Shown: positions 46,701-56,152 of the stretch, piece by piece
Layout of the letters: every line of letters begins with the position of its first letter
Position numbering within the stretch: the stretch's first letter is position 1
Position numbers and translations under genes: made by a program
Notes under the pieces: model-generated
Told to the model about the DNA's origin: nothing
Database searches by the model: none
Seen by the model: the letters and a program-made list of their open reading frames with translations, nothing else
Origin: Verrucomicrobiia bacterium
Lineage (GTDB): Bacteria > Verrucomicrobiota > Verrucomicrobiia > Limisphaerales > UBA11358
Reading direction: 5' to 3'
Assembly: GCA_031290985.1 (NCBI GenBank)
Contig: JARLJW010000073.1
Span: 1 to 64,000 of the forward strand
DNA length: 64,000 nt

Positions 46701-47994
46701 TGATGATCGTATTTCCGGAGTAGGTGTTGGCGCTGTTCAGTGTCCAGGTGCCGCTGCCGTCCTTGGTCAGGGAAACCGTGGTGGCCGAGCCGTTGTCAAT
46801 GACGCCCGCAACCGAGCCGTTGCCCGCCCCTTCGAGCAAAACTCCGCGCGTGCCGGTCACCCCGCAGGTGATGCCGCTGCTCAAGGCCAGCGTCGTGCCC
46901 GCGTCCGCCTGAATGCCGACAAATGACGTGCCGCCGGAGGAGAGGCTGATCTCATCGCTGATGGCATTGTTGCCGCTGATGTTTTCGATCGCCACCGTCG
47001 GCCCGGTGCGCTGGGCCACGCTGATGGCGTTGCCGGTCGCAAGCGTGATATTGTTCGACAATTGTATCCCGCCCGTCTGGGCATTGTTCGGGCTGATCGT
47101 CAGCGTGGACGGGCTGGGCAACGCCGCGCTGTTGGCAATGAGCAACACGCCATTCGTGCTGATGGTGGTGACATTTTGGGTGCCGGTGCCGGTCAGCGCC
47201 AGCAGGCCGCCTTGAACGGACAGGTTGCCGGTCCAAACATTGTTGGCCCCAAGGAGAACGGTGCCCGTGTTTTGCTTGATCACCGAGCCCGCGCCGCCAA
47301 TCAGATTGTTGACGACCAGATTATTCGTGGTGTTGAACGTCAGTGAGGTTCCGCTGTTGAGCGTGACGTTGCCTGAACCGAGCGCATTGGTGGTGCCGCT
47401 CGCAATCTGGAGGACGCCGCTTGTATTCGTCCAATTGCCGGTGTAGGCGGTGTTCGTGCCGGAGACAATCAACGCGTTGGTCTGTGTGATCATGGCCACG
47501 GTCAGGTTGCCGCTGCCGCTTAGCGTGGACAACAGCCCGATGTCACGGGTGGCAACCCCTTGGTCAGTGGTAAAGGTGGAATTGGTCAGCACCTGCAGCG
47601 TTCCCGCAATCGGCGAATTGGAGCCGCCGGGTCCGCCGTGATAGGTGATCGTTCCCGGGTTCAGCACTAGGTTCACCGTCGCCACCCCGTTGTTGTGTTT
47701 CAGATACAGGGTGCCGTTGCTCAGCGTCAGGCTGCTGCCGGCAAAAGTGGAAGCGGTGGCAACATTGGGCGTGCGTACAAAAAATGTGTTGGTTGTGAAG
47801 TAGGTGTTGCCACCGGTGGCGACCGCCGCCGGCGTGCCCCAGATCGCTGAACTCCAGCCGTTGGCATCGGCCCCGGACTGGTTCACCGTCTGGTAGATGA
47901 CCGCCGCCGGGGCGGTCATGCCTGCCAGCAAAAAAATCCCCGTAAAAAATAATGTATTCCAAGCGGCGGTCTGCATCGGGCGGAAGTGTCTCAT
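43744..47994 (-). CDS. Secreted autotransporter-associated beta-strand repeat protein
   Basis: A 1416-residue exported protein (signal [21 protein letters not shown]...). It is built from repeats of the form GTGNLTV, LTLNSGTL and [24 protein letters not shown], the PF12951-type pattern of a beta-helical passenger. No C-terminal beta-barrel is present; instead the chain ends with a small immunoglobulin-like tail ([22 protein letters not shown] to [13 protein letters not shown]), so it is not a classical autotransporter. Likely cell-surface or extracellular, perhaps binding polysaccharide. Its promoter carries operator B. Confidence 0.87.
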   Translation of the reverse strand: MRHFRPMQTAAWNTLFFTGIFLLAGMTAPAAVIYQTVNQSGADANGWSSAIWGTPAAVATGGNTYFTTNTFFVRTPNVATASTFAGSSLTLSNGTLYLKHNNGVATVNLVLNPGTITYHGGPGGSNSPIAGTLQVLTNSTFTTDQGVATRDIGLLSTLSGSGNLTVAMITQTNALIVSGTNTAYTGNWTNTSGVLQIASGTTNALGSGNVTLNSGTSLTFNTTNNLVVNNLIGGAGSVIKQNTGTVLLGANNVWTGNLSVQGGLLALTGTGTQNVTTISTNGVLLIANSAALPSPSTLTISPNNAQTGGIQLSNNITLATGNAISVAQRTGPTVAIENISGNNAISDEISLSSGGTSFVGIQADAGTTLALSSGITCGVTGTRGVLLEGAGNGSVAGVIDNGSATTVSLTKDGSGTWTLNSANTYSGNTIITNGLLKLGASASLANTAVIEVDTNGTLDATLPGGLTLGSGQVLRGGGAVLGNVGTSGGSIIQAGITNQFGQRLALSNNLVFAGGDTIQYNFTTSPNNVLNVAGSLTLNGATTIQIFLPTGVAGNGTFRLINYTGSLLGGGSFALSAPVTSQTFALDTSTPGQVNLVITGSPQNLVWSGDGSGNVWDVAGTPNWTGLYFNQGDNVTFNDSGSATPDINVSVAVTPGTVTVSNTAEAYTFDGSGISTSYLLDKRGTNVLALTSSGNNFSGPILIEAGTLSLGNGGSTGSLGSGPVTNNGQLLLNLSSGGIGVSGAISGTGTIRLTGGGGALVVSGSNSYTGLTTIESGCQLNIQNNNALGSTNAGTVVQAGGSARFTSFGNWTVAEPLTINGYGLAVSAGALYANTTSNQVAWTGPITVGSPSQIRIVNNNVLMTLANSVTGNQQALQCSEVNAGDILTFQNTLSLGNDPVLAALTNDGVGTIVLAGNSNLCGSVTMNGGTFEITTTNAPQLGDITVNSGTLQLGSGLANGSMPPGTIDLAGSTTKLAINSSNSFVLNNQLSGAGSLSLINYGILTITSSNTFTGNVTTGAGTPVFGGTLVLSNSYALGDGTAAKTVTLIHASAQLEGGIDIPEAISFVTSSGNTPSDTNAGVTQVIRNLSGNNTIEGSITPGSGAGNSEINVASGLLTLNGAVSPSVTGRIVILSGAGNGVLNGALNDNGANVPALTKQGTGKWTLNNANVYSGVTVVQNGTLALGAGATIASTPSIQLKNPATLDVSGVSGGFTLGAAQTLAGTGNITGSFNVTGTVSPGPLGTLTFSSNLTLSGTTLMELNRTNVQNADLISAATLAYGGTLTVTNLGDALQAGDTFHLFSGTISGAFAVTNLPALSSTNQYWDVSQLASGIIKVGANVPPTPFITSPAVSGTNFTLQVAASQSGFNYVLQATPTLAPAVWTGVQTNAGTGGTLNFTFPITPGNPQQFFRISAQ

Positions 47995-48084
47995 ATCGGT
48001 TTGGTTCTGGGTGTTGGCGGTTGATTCTTTACGGCATCAGGCCGGAACGCTGTTAAGCGCTCTTAAGGCCGGATGGTTCACTCT

Positions 48085-48131
48085 AAACTAACGGTTCAAA
48101 AAAATTGTTCCACCCTACAAAACCATAGGGG
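48085..48131 (-). promoter_or_regulatory. Operator B and -10 box ahead of the beta-strand repeat gene
   Basis: CCCTACAAAACCATAGGGG lies at 48113-48131, followed after exactly 22 bp by TAGTTT on the minus strand (48090-48085). The palindrome CCCTA...TAGGG has nine central bases. The predicted start lies about 84 bp upstream of the gene start. Confidence 0.75.
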
Positions 48132-48148
48132 GTGAAAATCTCCACAGA

Positions 48149-51100
48149 TCAAGGCCCTGACCGGACCCGATAAAACTTTGCCGGGGCGTTGGTGGGGGCT
48201 GGGTCGGTGAATATGAAAACCCCTGATGGCACGGCATTGGTCACAAAAGCCGTCACCCATGCGATCAGATTGGTGGAGGACTGCACGGTGTAGCCGGACC
48301 CCCCATACGCGGTAACACTCATCTGAAACCGGCCATTGCCATACTGCACGCCCGAAAGCTGCGGAGGCGGCAAGGTTTGAACCGCCAAGTTCACGGTGTT
48401 TGTGGCGCTGAGCCCTCCAAGTTGCGCTACCGGAATGCCGCCCGCCAGTTTTGCGAGGTCCGAAGCGTTCAATGCGGCGCCATACAGCACCAGATCATCC
48501 AGATTCCCGGTGAACCAGCGCGACTGCCGGTCGGCGGTGACGCCACCGAAAACCAGCGGGTCAGCTTGGTCGAGCTGCCAGTTGACCGGTGCCACGCTGC
48601 CGACCTTGACGCCGTCAAGGTACAAACCCAACTGGCCGGCATTGCTGTTGGTCCGGGTAAACACCACGGCCACATGATGCCAAGCGCCGGCGGGAATGGT
48701 GCCCCCGATAAGATTCACGTCTTGCACACTGCTGGTGTTAAAGTGCTGCAACTGGATCTGGCTGCTGCTGTTGATATACAGACAAAGCTCATCTCCCGTG
48801 CCGCCAAACGCATCCCCTGCCCCCGTGTAAAATATGAAATCAACATTGGTGGCGTTGGGAACCGTGGTATGCCGGAACCAGGTGGCCAGCGTCCAGTCCG
48901 CGTTCGCCAAATTATAGGTGCTGGCGGGCAGCCAGGTCGCGAGGCGCGTCCCATTGCCGTCACCAACCGCCGTTAGCGCCAGCGATTGGGTGCTGCTGGT
49001 GGCCAGGGTTGCGGGCACGTTGGTGTCGTAAGCGCTGCTGCCGCCACCAAAATCTTCAACCGCGCCGGTCAATCCATAAATCGAGCTGTCGGTGACGCGC
49101 TTGTCCGCAGCCTGGCCCGGCGTTTCAAAATTGTAATATAACAGCCAGCGCGGGTCCGGACCCCGATCGGTTGCGACATAATTGAACGACGCCGCGCCAA
49201 CATGATTGGTGGCGGCGAACCGAGCGGTGTGGCCATCGCCCAACAAAGCCACCGCGCCGCCGGCAGGATTTGTGACGGTAAAAAACATTCCCGTCGCCAG
49301 TGTCTCGATGTCCGAAACCAGCGGACGCAAATCGAGGTCCACATAGGTGTTGGTCACCACCGTTAAATTGGTGCCCGCCGTCGCCGGGGGCGTGTTCACC
49401 GGTTTCACCGTGAGCGTAAAGGTTTCCGGCGTCTGGTTGGTGCCATCGCCCACCAGCAGCAGCACGCCGGCTGAACCATTTTGATTCGCCGCCGGCGTCA
49501 ACGTCACGGTCCGGCTCGCATTCGCGCCGCCCAAAACGATGTTCGCCGCCGGCAACAAATTGGTGTTCAACGAAATCGCCTGCACCGTCAACGACCCCGC
49601 CGGAGTTTCCGCGTCGCCCACCGTGAATGCATACGGTCCCGCCACCGCATTTTCATTGATGGATTGATCGGCAACATTGGAGATCGGCGGCGGCGTGTTG
49701 GTGTAAGCCAGCGGGGTGATGCGGATGTAATCGATTGTAACGTGATAACCACTTGAGTTCAGGTTGCTGCCCGTAACGGTGAAGCGAAATTTCCAGGTGC
49801 CGGCGTTGGTGAAGGTCGCGGTGCCCAGGTCAGTCACGTTCGCACCGACACCCGCAACGTAGGCATCCACCACGCTGCCAAGATTGCTGAAGGCGGGGCT
49901 GTTGGAGGCTGCGATGGCCGTCTGGAACTTGCCGGACGCGCCGCTCTGCCGGTAGCCGATCTTCACGTCCCATGGCCCCGGGAAAGGAACTGCCACTCCG
50001 AGCGTCATGTAGTCATTAACGCCGTTGGCTGCAAGTTGCAGCCCCGCGCCGGCGCTGAGCGTGTCCTGGCTGAACACGCCGGTCGTGTCGCCGCTGGAGA
50101 CATCGAGCACCGGGAGTTTTTCGGCCTGGTTGGCCAGCGCATTCCACAGGGCCCAATAGGCGGGCTTTTTCTGATAATTCTGGTCGAACGGAAATCCGCC
50201 GGTGTAGCCGTTGTCACTGGCATCCGTAAATCCCCAGGTTTGGAAAACGGAGAAATGCGGCTGGCTCAAAGCCACGCTCATGACGTTCCAATAAACTTCT
50301 GCCTGCGCCGCCAGGTCCACCGGTAAGGCCACCCCATTGGTTTCTGGTATGGGTACGGACATTTCAGTGATCTGCAAATCCAGGCCCAGATTGTTGAACC
50401 GCTCAAAATTCGCGAGCATGCTGCTGTAATTGAAACCGCCTTCGCCCACGTGCATCTGAAAACCGATCCCGTTCAGCGGCACGCCGCGGCCCAAGAAATC
50501 CTGCGCCATCGCATAGATGGCGTCGGATTTGGCGTTGGTGGTTTCCGTGGAATAATCGTTGTAGATCAGCCGTGCATCCGGGTTGGCGGCGCTGGCGCGA
50601 CGAAACGCGTCTTCGATGTAAAGCGTGCTGTTGGCTGGGTTAAAATCTCCAATGCCCGGATTGTCATACCAGAAATTTGTGGTCCGGATCTGGCCGCTGC
50701 TGTTGAAGGCTTCGTTCACGACATCCCAGCAGAAGGTGCTGCCCCGATACCGTCCGGCGACCGTGTCAATGTGATGAAACAGATAGTTCCGTATCTGATT
50801 GGTGGCGTAGCCCCCGTTGGTCAGCCAACTCGGAAGCGATTGGTACCACATCAGCGTATGGCCGCGCGCCGCCTGTCCGCCGGCGGCGTCAAACCGCAGG
50901 GTCGTGTCCGCGTTCGACCAGGTATAAAAGTATTCCTGCGTCCGCAGGGCCGCCCACTTCAGGTCATTTTCCGGCGAAGACAACGAGTATTGCCAGCGGA
51001 GGGTGCCCGCGTAGGCGGGAGTGGTCAGCATGGCGGGCTGGACGGCGGAACCGATCTTCAAGCCCGGCCAGTTTGTCGCCGCCTCCTTCAGCGTTTCAGC

Positions 51101-51184
51101 CTGGGTGGCGCAGGCCCGGGCCAGCAGCAAAATGATCATCGCAGCTCTTGCGAACAAACCGGGGCGCGCGCGGATAAAATTCAT
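48149..51184 (-). CDS. Secreted multidomain GH10 endo-beta-1,4-xylanase
   Basis: A 1011-residue secreted enzyme. The GH10 barrel (about 30-355) has ARGHTLMWYQSLPSWL, the acid/base Glu158 in CWDVVNEAF and the nucleophile Glu274 in LQITEMSV. A carbohydrate-binding-like beta-sandwich follows (about 370-490), then two immunoglobulin-like linkers with PPATAGTNLTVVTNTYVDLDL, a LamG/concanavalin-like domain (about 680-930) and a C-terminal tail (YTVQSSTNLIAWVT to KFYRVRSGP). It cleaves xylan outside the cell. It follows the pseudopilin by 51 bp and is probably co-transcribed from operator C. Confidence 0.9.
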   Translation of the reverse strand: MNFIRARPGLFARAAMIILLLARACATQAETLKEAATNWPGLKIGSAVQPAMLTTPAYAGTLRWQYSLSSPENDLKWAALRTQEYFYTWSNADTTLRFDAAGGQAARGHTLMWYQSLPSWLTNGGYATNQIRNYLFHHIDTVAGRYRGSTFCWDVVNEAFNSSGQIRTTNFWYDNPGIGDFNPANSTLYIEDAFRRASAANPDARLIYNDYSTETTNAKSDAIYAMAQDFLGRGVPLNGIGFQMHVGEGGFNYSSMLANFERFNNLGLDLQITEMSVPIPETNGVALPVDLAAQAEVYWNVMSVALSQPHFSVFQTWGFTDASDNGYTGGFPFDQNYQKKPAYWALWNALANQAEKLPVLDVSSGDTTGVFSQDTLSAGAGLQLAANGVNDYMTLGVAVPFPGPWDVKIGYRQSGASGKFQTAIAASNSPAFSNLGSVVDAYVAGVGANVTDLGTATFTNAGTWKFRFTVTGSNLNSSGYHVTIDYIRITPLAYTNTPPPISNVADQSINENAVAGPYAFTVGDAETPAGSLTVQAISLNTNLLPAANIVLGGANASRTVTLTPAANQNGSAGVLLLVGDGTNQTPETFTLTVKPVNTPPATAGTNLTVVTNTYVDLDLRPLVSDIETLATGMFFTVTNPAGGAVALLGDGHTARFAATNHVGAASFNYVATDRGPDPRWLLYYNFETPGQAADKRVTDSSIYGLTGAVEDFGGGSSAYDTNVPATLATSSTQSLALTAVGDGNGTRLATWLPASTYNLANADWTLATWFRHTTVPNATNVDFIFYTGAGDAFGGTGDELCLYINSSSQIQLQHFNTSSVQDVNLIGGTIPAGAWHHVAVVFTRTNSNAGQLGLYLDGVKVGSVAPVNWQLDQADPLVFGGVTADRQSRWFTGNLDDLVLYGAALNASDLAKLAGGIPVAQLGGLSATNTVNLAVQTLPPPQLSGVQYGNGRFQMSVTAYGGSGYTVQSSTNLIAWVTAFVTNAVPSGVFIFTDPAPTNAPAKFYRVRSGP

Positions 51185-51235
51185 TCACAGAGGCGGTTCA
51201 TCAGGCGGATTATGATCATCGCTGTGGAGATCAAA

Positions 51236-52105
51236 TCAAGGAGCTATCTGTAATTGCGAAAGGGTCGCCGGATTGATTTGACCAAGGTCTTCCTGGTAAA
51301 AGTAGAAAAGTCTCGAGCTGGTGCTAAAGGTTGTGATTTGCAACAACTTCTCCCATTTGATCCAGGCGACCGAACCATCCACGGTCAAATGATTGGCCCC
51401 GTCCGGAAATGCCGCGTTCGGACGTTGATGGGCCACCAACTTTAGCGGGCTGGTTACATCCGCCCATGGATTTCCAGAACTTATCGACGGATTCTTGCAA
51501 ACCAAATCCGCCGCCAGGACCCATGAAGGTCTGGACCGGCTCAATTTTGTGGGACTGCATGAGGCAATGCCGGTCGTATTGACCACGTTATACCACCAAT
51601 AAATCCCGCCCATATACTGGTAGCCGATATTCCACTGGGGAGGCGTTTGGCTGCTTAGGCCGTCGTTGTAGGCCACGCTGCCGATGCCCAGCGATGGACA
51701 GGCCCAGACGGAGGAGGCGTTCGTTTGCGTTGGATCCAGGGAAATATCCTTGGACAAGGTGGCCTGCGGCGGATTTATCGCATGTTGATTATAAGAGCCT
51801 TTGACGGTGGCGCTGGCGGTTCCGGTGGCCGAACGCGCCTCAATCACATAGTCGTTGTTGTCGCCGGCATACACCGTCATGCCAATGCCGATCTGGTGCA
51901 GGTTGTTCAAGCAGGAAATCCGCTTGGCCCGTTCCTTGGCGCGTGCCAGGGCCGGCAGCAACATCGCCGCCAGGATGGCAATGATGGCGATGACCACCAG
52001 CAGCTCAATTAAAGTAAATCCTCTTCCTCGGCCGCACCGCCGGCCGATACGCGACCCAGCAACGGTTTTGGTAGTCAATCGCGATTTCATAATTTGCATA
52101 GTCAT
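51236..52105 (-). CDS. Type II secretion-type pseudopilin (PulG-like, H-X9-DG type)
   Basis: A 289-residue prepilin-like protein. The leader ends in GRG before [24 protein letters not shown], the classical type III signal with Glu5 at the cleavage end and a long hydrophobic helix. The C-terminal half includes [22 protein letters not shown] and [19 protein letters not shown], as in PVC-group pseudopilins. It is co-oriented and closely spaced with the xylanase and has operator C upstream, suggesting that a substrate-induced pseudopilin helps secrete or anchor the enzyme. The start is chosen by length; two inner ATGs lie within six codons. Confidence 0.85.
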   Translation of the reverse strand: MTMQIMKSRLTTKTVAGSRIGRRCGRGRGFTLIELLVVIAIIAILAAMLLPALARAKERAKRISCLNNLHQIGIGMTVYAGDNNDYVIEARSATGTASATVKGSYNQHAINPPQATLSKDISLDPTQTNASSVWACPSLGIGSVAYNDGLSSQTPPQWNIGYQYMGGIYWWYNVVNTTGIASCSPTKLSRSRPSWVLAADLVCKNPSISSGNPWADVTSPLKLVAHQRPNAAFPDGANHLTVDGSVAWIKWEKLLQITTFSTSSRLFYFYQEDLGQINPATLSQLQIAP

Positions 52106-52154
52106 GGGATGTCGAACAAGCTGTCCGAGGTGGCTGTGTTTGTTTTGGTAGTTA

Positions 52155-52201
52155 ATAATACCCTGCCACGCCCATGGCTCTACCCTATAAAAGCATAGGG
52201 G
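52155..52201 (-). promoter_or_regulatory. Operator C and -10 box ahead of the pseudopilin-xylanase unit
   Basis: CCCTATAAAAGCATAGGGG lies at 52183-52201, with 22 bp to the -10 box, TATTAT on the minus strand (52160-52155). The predicted start point is about 43 bp upstream of the pseudopilin start. It is the best -10 match of the three. Confidence 0.75.
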
Positions 52202-52261
52202 CCAAATCCCTTACGTCCCCACCAACACACCTATGGCAGTTGAACTTAATATTTGCACGGC

Positions 52262-52356
52262 GGCAGGTAGGGCGGGCAGTCCTCTGCCCGCCGCCGCTTG
52301 CCAACGAACACGTTCAGGCTTGCCACGACGGCGCGCACGGAGTGACGCGCCCTACC
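52262..52356. repeat. Nested inverted repeat upstream of operator C
   Basis: Outer arms GGTAGGGCG (52266-52274) and CGCCCTACC (52348-52356) enclose GGGCAG/CTGCCC and GGCGCG/CGCGCC hairpins. The rest of the 443-bp gap (52106-52548) holds operator C and no gene. Confidence 0.65.
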
Positions 52357-52548
52357 GATGCCAATGTTGGCAAGAACTGTTATAGATGATTAATAATGAA
52401 ATGGTGTGCGTGGTGCGCGCTCACTGTGAAATACCCCACGCAGTGTGATCTCATGCGGGGAAAGAAATCGTTTTCCACATCCCGAATGAGCCTGCCTGGT
52501 TGTGAACCATTGTCCCGCTAACGTCCCGGCCCTCCGCTGTCACGCTGC

Positions 52549-53307
52549 TTATTTTCCAGCCGCCTTGGGCTCGCCCGCCTCCGCCGTCTTCAGACAGGGT
52601 GCCAGTTCCGGCACCGACTGGGCCAGCCCCGTCACCACCAGCTTGGCAAAGACCGTGCTGCCCTCGGCATTCAAGTGCGTGTTGTCCACCGTTTCCACGG
52701 CATTGGTCCCCTTGACGCGCGCACTCAACTCATTGCACTTTTCAACGCCAAGCTGCTCGCACAATTCCTTGCTGCTGGCGTGCAGATCAATCAACGGCAC
52801 GTTCTTTTCCGCCGCGATCTTTTTCACCACCTCCACATAAGGCACCAGGCTCGACGTGATTTTACCGTCGCCATTTTTGTTCCATGACCGCCGCACGAGC
52901 GACGTGACCAGTACCGGCTTCGCGCCGATGGCCCGCGTCTCATCCACGTAGCGCGTCATGTTTTCGCGGTAGGTCGTCTCCGGCTGCGTCTCGCGCTCCG
53001 GCCCCTTCCCCGGCTCGTCATTGTGACCGAACTGGATGAGGTAATAATCCCCCTTCAAGGCCAGCGCGTTCGTCCACCGGCCCTCGGCCATGAAGCTCTT
53101 GGAACTGCGCCCGTTGGCCGCAGTATTGATGCACTCCGCCTTGTCAGTGAGTAATTGTTTAAAGCCCGTGCCCCAGCCGGTCCGGTCATTCACCGTCGAA
53201 TCGCCCACGAGGATGATTTTGACCTTCGCCGGCCTGGCGTCATCCGCCGCCATCGCTCCGGCGGAACAAAGCAAGGCGGCGGCCAAGAAAAGAAATTTGG
53301 ATTTCAT
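52549..53307 (-). CDS. Exported rhamnogalacturonan acetylesterase-like SGNH hydrolase
   Basis: A 252-residue CE12-like SGNH esterase with the signal peptide MKSKFLFLAAALLCSAGAMAA. Block I is IILVGDSTVND (catalytic Ser), followed by NGRSSKSFMAEG, block III FGHNDEPGKG and block V VDNTHLNAEGS (Asp and His). It deacetylates pectin or xylan side groups. It is on the same strand as the polysaccharide locus but 443 bp from it and without a CCCTA operator of its own. Confidence 0.88.
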   Translation of the reverse strand: MKSKFLFLAAALLCSAGAMAADDARPAKVKIILVGDSTVNDRTGWGTGFKQLLTDKAECINTAANGRSSKSFMAEGRWTNALALKGDYYLIQFGHNDEPGKGPERETQPETTYRENMTRYVDETRAIGAKPVLVTSLVRRSWNKNGDGKITSSLVPYVEVVKKIAAEKNVPLIDLHASSKELCEQLGVEKCNELSARVKGTNAVETVDNTHLNAEGSTVFAKLVVTGLAQSVPELAPCLKTAEAGEPKAAGK

Positions 53308-53442
53308 GTCGCCATATTAGTCATCCGGCCCGCACGGCACATGTCGATTTTTTGCAAACCCGGTTGAATTTTTTGCGGCGCAACCATCCATCATGAATAG
53401 GTAGGGATGCCGCACTGCGTGGTGGCCGACTGCTAAGTCTCC

Positions 53443-53471
53443 CCGTCGCCGAGCGAAGCGTCAGGCGACGG
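53443..53471. repeat. Small REP-like palindrome
   Basis: CCGTCGCC (53443-53450) is complementary to GGCGACGG (53464-53471) around a GAGCGAAGCGTCA loop. The 227-bp gap between the esterase and OB-fold genes contains no other feature. Confidence 0.55.
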
Positions 53472-53534
53472 AACCGGACGACCGGGACGCATATCTTTCC
53501 CTTCCGCAAGTGTGCGACAGGCCCCCTCTCACCG

Positions 53535-54317
53535 TCATTTTTCTACAACCACCTGCGCGCCATCCATCATCACATCAAACTTGTAATTATATCCGAAGTC
53601 CTTGTTCGTGGAGAGGATTCCCGTCACCAGCACGATGTCGCCCAGCTTCGCCGGGGAAGTGGTCGTGACGGCCAGGTCCAGATCATTTTTAGCGGGACTG
53701 CCGGAACCGTCCCGGATGTGCAGCCAGTTTTTCCCGAGGATCATCGCGTTATATTTGACCACCCGGCCGCGTACGGTGACCGGTTTGCCGGCCAGCGAGG
53801 GGGCGGCCGCAAAAATTTGCTGGATCGTTTTCCCGCCGGCAGCCGGTTTGATTCCCGTCAGGCTCAAGTCGGGGGTCGCGGTTTGACCGGCGAGGGGCGG
53901 ATGTCCCGGTGGCAGGACTTGCGGCGGAGCCTGGGCCGGCATGCCCGCCACGGGCGGATGTCCGGGCGGCAACGCTGCCTCCGGGCTGGCGGCACCGTTG
54001 ACCGAAATGCTGCCGGTGAAATAGACCAGGGCAAAATCGCGGTTCAACGTCTTGCTGTGGTAGTTTTGCATCGGGTCGCCCGCCGCGAATGTGACCGTAT
54101 CCCCCACTTTGACGGCAAACCGCGTCGAGGCGGCCCAAACTTTGTTCGTCCCGGTATCCGCCAATACGTACGTATAGCTGGAGGCGTCCATGGTTTCAAC
54201 CACCTTGCCCGTGAGGTTGCCTTCAGTGGCAAAAACGGCCGGAGCCGCCGGCTGGGCGCCGGCAAACGGGAGGGGGACGACCAGACAAGCAATCAACAGG
54301 AGACGTTTCATATTCAT
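53535..54317 (-). CDS. Exported OB-fold protein with LPPGHPP repeats (NrfJ-like)
   Basis: A 260-residue exported protein (signal MNMKRLLLIACLVVPLPFAGA). Two OB-fold-like beta domains flank a linker with two copies of LPPGHPP(V/L)AG; the second domain contains GKPVTVRGRVVKYNAMILGKNWLHI, characteristic of NrfJ-type OB-folds found with multihaem cytochromes. It has no haem motif. It is the last gene of the conduit operon, 38 bp after the 12-haem-site cytochrome; a role in cytochrome assembly or ligand binding is inference. Confidence 0.7.
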   Translation of the reverse strand: MNMKRLLLIACLVVPLPFAGAQPAAPAVFATEGNLTGKVVETMDASSYTYVLADTGTNKVWAASTRFAVKVGDTVTFAAGDPMQNYHSKTLNRDFALVYFTGSISVNGAASPEAALPPGHPPVAGMPAQAPPQVLPPGHPPLAGQTATPDLSLTGIKPAAGGKTIQQIFAAAPSLAGKPVTVRGRVVKYNAMILGKNWLHIRDGSGSPAKNDLDLAVTTTSPAKLGDIVLVTGILSTNKDFGYNYKFDVMMDGAQVVVEK

Positions 54318-54355
54318 GTTATGTTGGGTTGGTGGTTAAAATTTCGCCGCGTCTT

Positions 54356-56152
54356 TTAATAGGCACTGTTCTTGTGATCCACACCGTGGCACATCAGATT
54401 ACAAGTGCCCTTGAACGTGCCGGTGGAAATGTAGCCCAGCAGCCCCTGTGAATTTGGCGTGACGTAGCTGGTGTTGAAATTGATGAGGTGCGGCACGGTG
54501 GCAACCCCGTGGGAATCGTGGCAGGTCGTGCAGGCGGCCATGTCCTTCACGACGTGTGAATTGTGGAGCGGGAAGCTCCGGCCGCTCAAAACCACGTTCC
54601 GGTCATGGCATTTATAACAGAGCGCGTAAGCGACGGTGCTTTCAGGCTGGTTGTCCACCAGCGTGAGATTCCGTTCCAAGATGGGCCGGTAGATGGAACC
54701 GTGCGGGCCGTTGGCCCCGGCTCCGCCGGCTTTTGGCCCCGTATCACTGTTGTGGCAGTCGGTGCAGTACATCAGGCTGTTCCGCGTCCACGGGGTGATC
54801 AGGCTGGGCACACCGGCCGGGTTTTTACCAGGCATTTCAACCGGATGAAAGCTCTGGTTGGCGCTGGAAAATTGCAGGCGCGTATTCGTCTCGGGGAACT
54901 GCCGCGTGACTGCCGCCGGACCGCGCGCGACACTGTCCGCATGGCAGCGGTAGCACAATTCATATTCCTTTAACAGGGGCTTGATGACGCCGCCCGCGGC
55001 GGTGACTCCGGTGACCCCGGCCAGCGCGCCAGAGGCGTTGGGCACGGCCGCCACCGTGGCGTTGGCCGCGTGGGCATCATGGCAGTCCGCGCAGACCACA
55101 TGCCGTTCCTTCGGATTGATGGGGTCCTCCAACGGCGAATGCGCCCGGGGGTTGAGCGTGATGGGATGGATGCTGATCTTTTGAAAATCAGACGCGATGT
55201 TTTTCTTCACCGTGACGCCATCGTGGCAGTTCAAGCAATTTTGCTCCGGGACCGCCGACTGCAGCAGATGTTTGCTGGAACCGGACTTGTGGTTCATATG
55301 GCAGGTTTCGCAGCCCATGGCCTGGATGCTCGCGCCCATGGCCTTGGCCGACAACGCCGCCTTGCTGGAGGCGCCGGACTTTTTGGCGAACCGCGCCACG
55401 ATCGACTGCGGAACGGGCAGCGGCGAAATGGCATGGGCGGAGGTGGTCCACTGCCCCGGCTGATGACACACGGCGCACAGGGCCGAACCGCTGTTGTTCA
55501 TCACCAGGAAATTGTTAAACTGGTTGTCGTGGGGATTGTGGCAGGAGGTGCATTGCACATCGTACTCGCCGTTCAACAGCTCCAGCTTGACCGCTGGATT
55601 CAGCCCTAGCCGCGGCTGCAACGTGGAATCAGCCTGCGCACACAGGTCATAATTCATCGAAATGGGATGGTCACTGGATAGGTCCGTGCCGAGATTTGCG
55701 GGGTCTCCGACCGGCATGGTGGTGATGGTCGCACCGTTTTGAGTGACCGACACCGGCATCACGCTCGTGCTGATGCTGCCGAGCGCCACCGTGCCGTCGT
55801 GGCAGCTCAAGCAAAGCCGCGAGGAACCGCTCGGCTGCGGGATCGTGATGTTTAATGATTGCAGCCGGGAGCTGGTATACACCACGTAGTTGCTCACCGA
55901 AGACATGGAGTGATTCCACAGCGGCGTCACTCCGTTGGCCTTGTGTACCGTGTGGCAGAAGATGCACGGATTATTTTGGGAGGCGGACTTGATGGTGCCG
56001 GGGCCGCTGGCCGACAGGTTGTGGACGGAATTAATGACGCTGTCCGCCCTGACCGGACCGGCACAGGTGAGCACAACCAGGATCAAGCCCAGTTGCCGCC
56101 AAAAGGTCCGCAGACCATCCGGCACACCCAATAATGGAGGAAAATTTTTCAT
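54356..56152 (-). CDS. Exported multihaem cytochrome c (11 CXXCH + 1 CX3CH)
   Basis: A 598-residue secreted cytochrome. Counted sites: CIFCH, CLSCH, CTSCH, CAVCH, CETCH, CLNCH, CADCH, CYRCH, CTDCH, CYKCH, CTTCH, and an unusual CNLMCH at the C-terminus. Many are followed by a second His (CTSCHNPH, CTTCHDSH), the doubled-CXXCH pattern. The signal peptide is followed by a C-terminal region without a barrel or lipobox. The N-terminal third resembles the tetrahaem protein at 61628. It overlaps the NHL gene by 4 bp and is probably the extracellular or periplasmic haem wire of the conduit. Confidence 0.92.
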   Translation of the reverse strand: MKNFPPLLGVPDGLRTFWRQLGLILVVLTCAGPVRADSVINSVHNLSASGPGTIKSASQNNPCIFCHTVHKANGVTPLWNHSMSSVSNYVVYTSSRLQSLNITIPQPSGSSRLCLSCHDGTVALGSISTSVMPVSVTQNGATITTMPVGDPANLGTDLSSDHPISMNYDLCAQADSTLQPRLGLNPAVKLELLNGEYDVQCTSCHNPHDNQFNNFLVMNNSGSALCAVCHQPGQWTTSAHAISPLPVPQSIVARFAKKSGASSKAALSAKAMGASIQAMGCETCHMNHKSGSSKHLLQSAVPEQNCLNCHDGVTVKKNIASDFQKISIHPITLNPRAHSPLEDPINPKERHVVCADCHDAHAANATVAAVPNASGALAGVTGVTAAGGVIKPLLKEYELCYRCHADSVARGPAAVTRQFPETNTRLQFSSANQSFHPVEMPGKNPAGVPSLITPWTRNSLMYCTDCHNSDTGPKAGGAGANGPHGSIYRPILERNLTLVDNQPESTVAYALCYKCHDRNVVLSGRSFPLHNSHVVKDMAACTTCHDSHGVATVPHLINFNTSYVTPNSQGLLGYISTGTFKGTCNLMCHGVDHKNSAY

